A stretch of DNA of 32,491 bases from Natrialbaceae archaeon B1-Br10_E2g2 (GTDB lineage Archaea; Halobacteriota; Halobacteria; Halobacteriales; Natrialbaceae): assembly GCA_001563805.1 (NCBI GenBank), contig LKMK01000005.1:1-32491 (forward strand), given 5' to 3'. Shown one piece after another: positions 28,265 through 32,491 of this stretch; position 1 is the first letter of the stretch; every line of letters starts with the position of its first letter. Made by a program: the position numbers and the translations under genes. The notes under the pieces were generated by a model. The model ran no database searches. It saw only the letters and a program-made list of their open reading frames with translations, and was not told the origin of the DNA.

Positions 28265-29122
28265 ATGAGCGACCTTCGCCTCGATGCGACCCAACTCGAT
28301 CGCTACTCGAGACACGTCATCATGGACGAGATCGGTCCCGAGGGCCAACAGCGGCTGCTCGAGGGGAGCGTCCTCGTCGTCGGTGCGGGCGGCCTCGGCT
28401 CGCCGGCGATCCAGTACCTCGCGGCCGCCGGCGTCGGTCGGCTGGGGATCGTCGACGATGACGTCGTCGAGCGATCGAACCTGCAGCGACAGATCGTCCA
28501 CGCCGACGCGGACGTCGGGCGGCCGAAAGCCGACAGCGCCGCCGACTACGTGGCGGCGCTCAACCCGGACGTCGACGTCGACGTCCACGAGACGCGTCTC
28601 ACGCCCGACAACGTGGCGAGGCTCGTCGACGACTACGACGTCGTCCTCGACGCCAGCGACAACTTCGCGACCCGATATCTGCTGAACGACTACTGCGTGC
28701 TCTCTTCGACGCCGCTCTGTCACGGCGCGATCTACCGGTTCGAGGGCCAGGTGACGACGTTCACGAACGACCGCTCGAGCGAGCCCGACGCGGCCGACGA
28801 CGGCGACTCGCCGCCGTGTTACCGCTGTCTCTTCCCCGAAGCGCCCGAACCGGGGACGGTTCCCGACTGTGCGACCACCGGCGTCCTCGGCGTCCTCCCC
28901 GGCACCGTCGGCTGCATCCAGGCGACGGAGGCCGTCAAGGTCCTCCTCGAGACGGGCGACCTGCTCGAGGGCCGGCTGTTGCTCTACGATGCGATGGACA
29001 TGACTTTCGAGACCGTCGAGATCCGCTCGAACCCGGCGTGTCCGGTCTGTGGCGACGACCCCGCGATCGAGTCGGTCGCCGACGCGAGCTACGAGGGGAG
29101 CTGTTCGCTGACGGCCGACTGA
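28265..29122 (+). CDS. ubaA: SAMP-activating E1-like enzyme (MoeB/ThiF family)
   Basis: LDRYSRHVIMDEIGPEGQQRLLEGSVLVVGAGGLGSPAIQYLAAAGVG; SNLQRQIVH; YRCLFPEAPEPGTVPDCATTGVLG; CPVCG. Confidence 0.9.
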   Translation: MSDLRLDATQLDRYSRHVIMDEIGPEGQQRLLEGSVLVVGAGGLGSPAIQYLAAAGVGRLGIVDDDVVERSNLQRQIVHADADVGRPKADSAADYVAALNPDVDVDVHETRLTPDNVARLVDDYDVVLDASDNFATRYLLNDYCVLSSTPLCHGAIYRFEGQVTTFTNDRSSEPDAADDGDSPPCYRCLFPEAPEPGTVPDCATTGVLGVLPGTVGCIQATEAVKVLLETGDLLEGRLLLYDAMDMTFETVEIRSNPACPVCGDDPAIESVADASYEGSCSLTAD

Positions 29123-29155
29123 CCGACCGGAGCGCCCTCGTCGCCTCGTCCCCGA

Positions 29156-29635
29156 CTACTCGCGATCCTGATGTCGAACCCGGACCATTCCCTCCGAGGT
29201 CACCCCGACGATTAGCGGCGTCGCGATCTTTCGTCCGGAGACGGCCGAGCCGGCGGCGTCGCTGACGACTTTCATCAGATCGGGTGCCGTGTAGTCGACC
29301 TTGACGCCCTCGTCGTCACAGGCCTCGTAGACGAGCTGGGGCACGTCGTAGAGGTCCGTTCCCGCCGGCACGCGGACGCGAACCGGCGCCCGGAGCGCCT
29401 CCGCGAACGCGACCGTCTCGCGGGCTTTCTGTAAGTTCTCGCGAGCGCTCGACTCGACCGACGAGACGTTCGCCCGCGAGGTCCCGAGTTCGTCGGCGAT
29501 GTCGGCCTGTGAGATGCCGCGTTCGCGCAAGCTGAGCACCTGTGCCTGGCGATGGGTCAGTACGCTCGTCTCGGGATCGAACCCGATCTCCTCGAGCAAC
29601 TCGTCGACCTCCTCGATCACCGCCGACACCTCCAC
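29156..29635 (-). CDS. Tfx family DNA-binding protein
   Basis: FDPETSVLTHRQAQVLSLRERGISQADIADELGTSRANVSSVESSARENLQKARETVAFAEAL; GTG start at 29635 or 29629 likely. Confidence 0.85.
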   Translation of the reverse strand: MEVSAVIEEVDELLEEIGFDPETSVLTHRQAQVLSLRERGISQADIADELGTSRANVSSVESSARENLQKARETVAFAEALRAPVRVRVPAGTDLYDVPQLVYEACDDEGVKVDYTAPDLMKVVSDAAGSAVSGRKIATPLIVGVTSEGMVRVRHQDRE

Positions 29636-29830
29636 GGCGCTCGGACTCGCGTACGCATACCTGCTACTAGTTGACGGTGGAACCAAAGCTCCCCCGGTCT
29701 CTTCGTCGAGTCGACCGGTTCCCGAAGCTGCTACAGGGGCGACCGACACCGTATGGTTGTGTAACCGAACTCAGTCCACGCGATGCGAGGAGCCGAACGC
29801 TATTTGGCGCTCGCGGAAGTGCCACGAGGC

Positions 29831-30784
29831 ATGAACGTTTCCGAGGCCGCCGGGACGGCCGAGACCGTCCTCGAGGAGCTCCGCGGCGCCGTGATCGCCG
29901 ACCGCAGGCGGCTCGAGACGATCCTGACGGCCATCGTCGCCGAGGGCCACGTCCTGCTCGAGGACGTCCCCGGCACCGGGAAGACGCTCACCGCGCGGTC
30001 GCTGGCGACGGCGCTCGGCCTCGAGTTCAGCCGGATCCAGTTCACCCCCGACCTGCTTCCGGCGGACGTGACGGGCACGCACGTCTACGACGAGCACGCC
30101 GGGACGTTCTCGTTCGAGGCGGGGCCGATCTTCGCCAACGTCGTCCTCGCCGACGAGATCAACCGTGCGCCGCCGAAGACCCAGGCTGCGCTGCTCGAGG
30201 CGATGGGCGAACGGCAGGTCACCGTCGGCGGCGAGACGCGCCCGCTGCCGGAGCCGTTTTTCGTCGTTGCGACGCAGAACCCCGTCGAGCAGGAGGGGAC
30301 CTTCCCGCTGCCGGAGGCCCAGATCGACCGATTCATGGTCAAAACCGAACTGGGCTACCCCGACCGGATGGGCGAGATCGAACTGATCGACCGCCGGGCG
30401 AGCCGTCGGTCGCGGACGCCGACGGTCGATCGCGTGGTCGACCGCGAAACCGTCCTCGCCGTCCAGTCGGTGCCCGAGTCGGTCACCGTCGACCCGAGGC
30501 TCCGCGAGTACATCGTCGACGTCTCCCGGGCGACCCGCGAGGACGACCGCGTCGAGGTCGGCGTCTCCCCGCGCGGCGTCCAGCGGCTGTTCGAGGCGGC
30601 CCGAGCACGGGCGGCGATCGCCGGCAGAGACTACGTCGCGCCGGAGGACGTCCACGCCGTGGTCCACCCGGTGGTCGATCACCGACTCGTGTTGACGACC
30701 GACGCCGAGGTCCGCGGCGTCGATCCGGCCGCCGTCGTCGAGGGTGCCCTCGAGCGCGTGGCGGTGCCGTCGATGGCCGACTGA
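29831..30784 (+). CDS. MoxR-family AAA+ ATPase
   Basis: EGHVLLEDVPGTGKTLTARSLATALGLEFSRIQFTPDLLPADVTGT; ADEINRAPPKTQAALLEAMGERQVTV. Confidence 0.94.
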   Translation: MNVSEAAGTAETVLEELRGAVIADRRRLETILTAIVAEGHVLLEDVPGTGKTLTARSLATALGLEFSRIQFTPDLLPADVTGTHVYDEHAGTFSFEAGPIFANVVLADEINRAPPKTQAALLEAMGERQVTVGGETRPLPEPFFVVATQNPVEQEGTFPLPEAQIDRFMVKTELGYPDRMGEIELIDRRASRRSRTPTVDRVVDRETVLAVQSVPESVTVDPRLREYIVDVSRATREDDRVEVGVSPRGVQRLFEAARARAAIAGRDYVAPEDVHAVVHPVVDHRLVLTTDAEVRGVDPAAVVEGALERVAVPSMAD

Positions 30785-30795
30785 CGACTCCAGAG

Positions 30796-31788
30796 CTAAT
30801 ACTCGAGTTCCCAGCGCTCCTCGTCCAGCGCCGCCAGCCGGTCACTGACGCCGTCGGCGAGTCGATACTCGTCGCCATCTCGGACGACGGTGCCGTCGCG
30901 TTCTAGGTGCTCGAGGTGGGCGTAGGACTCGCCGGGGCCGTGGAGGATGTGGATGCCCTCGAGGTCGCCGAAGAGGTCGGCGCTGACGGTCCAGGTGTCA
31001 CAGGGACCCAGCCGGTCGAGCGCGTCGAGCACCCGGTAGGATCGTTCCTCGTGGTGGTGGATGATGTAGGCCGCGCGTTCGGCGGGGTCGTCGATGGGGT
31101 CGCGGTGGCCCGGCCAGGCGCGGTCGTAGTCGGCGTCGACGATCCCCTGGAGCGCCCGGAGGTACTTCTCGAGCGGCTGGTCGACGCGGACGTCCGCCCC
31201 GCCGACGTTGGGGGTGTAGACTGGCAGCAGGGCGTCGCCCGAGAGGACGTCCAGCCCGTCGTCGTTCTCGAACTCGAAGATGCAGAGCCCGGCCGCGTGG
31301 CCGGAGGTGTGGACGGCCCTCAGTTCGGTGCCGTTGATCGTGAACGTCGCCCCATCCTCGAAGGCCGTGATCTCCGGGAACTCCATCGAGACGCCGCCGT
31401 GGATCATCAGCTCGCGCAACACCTCGCGGCCTGCTTCCGGAATCCCCCACGACTCGAAGTACGCCTCCTGGAGGTCCTTGAGGTCGGCCCAGGCGTCCTC
31501 GTCGCCCTCGATCAACGGTGCGTCGGCGGCGTGGGCGTACACCATCGCGCCGCTTTCGGCCTGGATCTCGCCGGCCAGCCCGACGTGGTCGTGGTGCCAG
31601 TGAGTGAGGAAGATCCGGTCGACGTCGGCGAACGAGAGGCCCCGATCGGCGAACGCGGCCTCGAGTTGCTCGCGAGTCGTCGCCATCCAGTCGCCGGTGT
31701 CGACCATGACGACCTCGTCGCCGTCGGCGAAGAGGTAGGCGTTGTTGTCTCCCTCGAACGCGGAGTTCGACAGTGGAATCCGTTCCAT
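30796..31788 (-). CDS. MBL-fold metallo-hydrolase
   Basis: FLTHWHHDHVGLAGEI (HxHxDH), TSGHAAGLCIFEF, LSGDALLP, WPGHRDPI. Confidence 0.92.
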   Translation of the reverse strand: MERIPLSNSAFEGDNNAYLFADGDEVVMVDTGDWMATTREQLEAAFADRGLSFADVDRIFLTHWHHDHVGLAGEIQAESGAMVYAHAADAPLIEGDEDAWADLKDLQEAYFESWGIPEAGREVLRELMIHGGVSMEFPEITAFEDGATFTINGTELRAVHTSGHAAGLCIFEFENDDGLDVLSGDALLPVYTPNVGGADVRVDQPLEKYLRALQGIVDADYDRAWPGHRDPIDDPAERAAYIIHHHEERSYRVLDALDRLGPCDTWTVSADLFGDLEGIHILHGPGESYAHLEHLERDGTVVRDGDEYRLADGVSDRLAALDEERWELEY

Positions 31789-31843
31789 GGCACAGAGAGG
31801 CATGGGACCGAACAAAACGTTTTGCAAGACGGAAGCGCCACGA

Positions 31844-32491
31844 CTAGCCGCGGAGGGCCCACGCGACGAGGACGACCGCGAGTAGCCCGCTCACGACCGC
31901 GAGGGCCGCGTACGCGGGATCCGTCACCGACGCGTCGACCGTGGCCCACCGGTAGAGGCCGATCGTTCCGCCGACGATCACGAGTCCCGAGAGCAGGGAG
32001 CCGCCGAGGTGGACGAACTCGGCCCGGACGGTGGTCGCCCCGGTGCCGAGCTCTCGGCGTATCCCGTCGCCGTACTCGCCGACGTCCCAGACGACGAACG
32101 CCCCGGCTGCCGTCGCGATGGCCAGTTCGACCCGGCCGACGACCGCGAGGCCGGCTGCCAGGACCAGTATCGTTCCGGCCGCGAGCGCCGCGCCGATCGC
32201 CTGCTGGGGCACGATGCGAACCACGCGCAACCCGACGACGGCGATCGAAATCGACGCCAGCGAGAACAGTCCGACGGCCAGGACCCCTGCCGCGAGCGCG
32301 AACGGCGGCACCGCTCCGGCGAGTGCGACGACCGACGCCGGCGCGACCCCCTCGAGCGCAGCCGCGGGATCCGCCGCGAGTACGGGTTCGGCGAGCGCCC
32401 AGGCGAGCGCGACGGCGACGACCCCGCCGCCGAGCGCCGGTGCGACCAGGGTCGCGAAGACGCGGGCGGCGTCCCGACGGAGCGGCGAGGA
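31844..32491 (-). CDS. Multi-TM membrane protein (DUF7519-like), 5' end outside window
   Basis: Frame stays open upstream to the window edge (...LRRDAARVFATLVAPALGGGVVAVALAWALAEPVL...AVPPFALAAGVLAVGLF); hydrophobic helices. Confidence 0.7.
   Translation of the reverse strand, partial: SSPLRRDAARVFATLVAPALGGGVVAVALAWALAEPVLAADPAAALEGVAPASVVALAGAVPPFALAAGVLAVGLFSLASISIAVVGLRVVRIVPQQAIGAALAAGTILVLAAGLAVVGRVELAIATAAGAFVVWDVGEYGDGIRRELGTGATTVRAEFVHLGGSLLSGLVIVGGTIGLYRWATVDASVTDPAYAALAVVSGLLAVVLVAWALRG

Noticed and set aside
1-32491. CRISPR, toxin-antitoxin, prophage or defence system
   Set aside because: No regularly spaced repeats, cas, transposase, integrase or phage-like genes seen; gene content is housekeeping or conserved haloarchaeal.

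Overview
This window looks like an ordinary stretch of haloarchaeal chromosome: high GC, a very acidic proteome, many leaderless-looking starts, and small CxxC zinc-ribbon proteins. I support about 35 genes. They include a GcvT/YgfZ-like folate-binding protein, threonine synthase, two NUDIX hydrolases, argS, a MinD-like ATPase, aRF1, a TraB-like protein, a HalOD1-domain protein, a hexapeptide acyltransferase, a BASS-family transporter, a FAU-1/DUF402 protein and a PrsW-like protease. They also include two PRC-barrel-like paralogues, riboflavin synthase, an M24-fold protein, a UvrD-like helicase, UbaA/MoeB-type E1, Tfx, MoxR, an MBL-fold hydrolase and a partial membrane protein at the right edge. 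I saw no CRISPR array, rRNA, convincing tRNA, transposase, prophage or defence island. I do not claim a new multi-gene system. The best leads are: an in-frame TAG interrupting an otherwise intact succinylglutamate desuccinylase/aspartoacylase-like gene; an 18-aa-period palindromic tandem repeat inserted in riboflavin synthase; an apparently metal-ligand-less M24-like protein next to a UvrD-like helicase; a PRC-barrel/acidic-linker/amphipathic-tail protein with a small stand-alone paralogue; a 9-codon leader ORF overlapping a transporter start; and duplicated promoter-proximal motifs.
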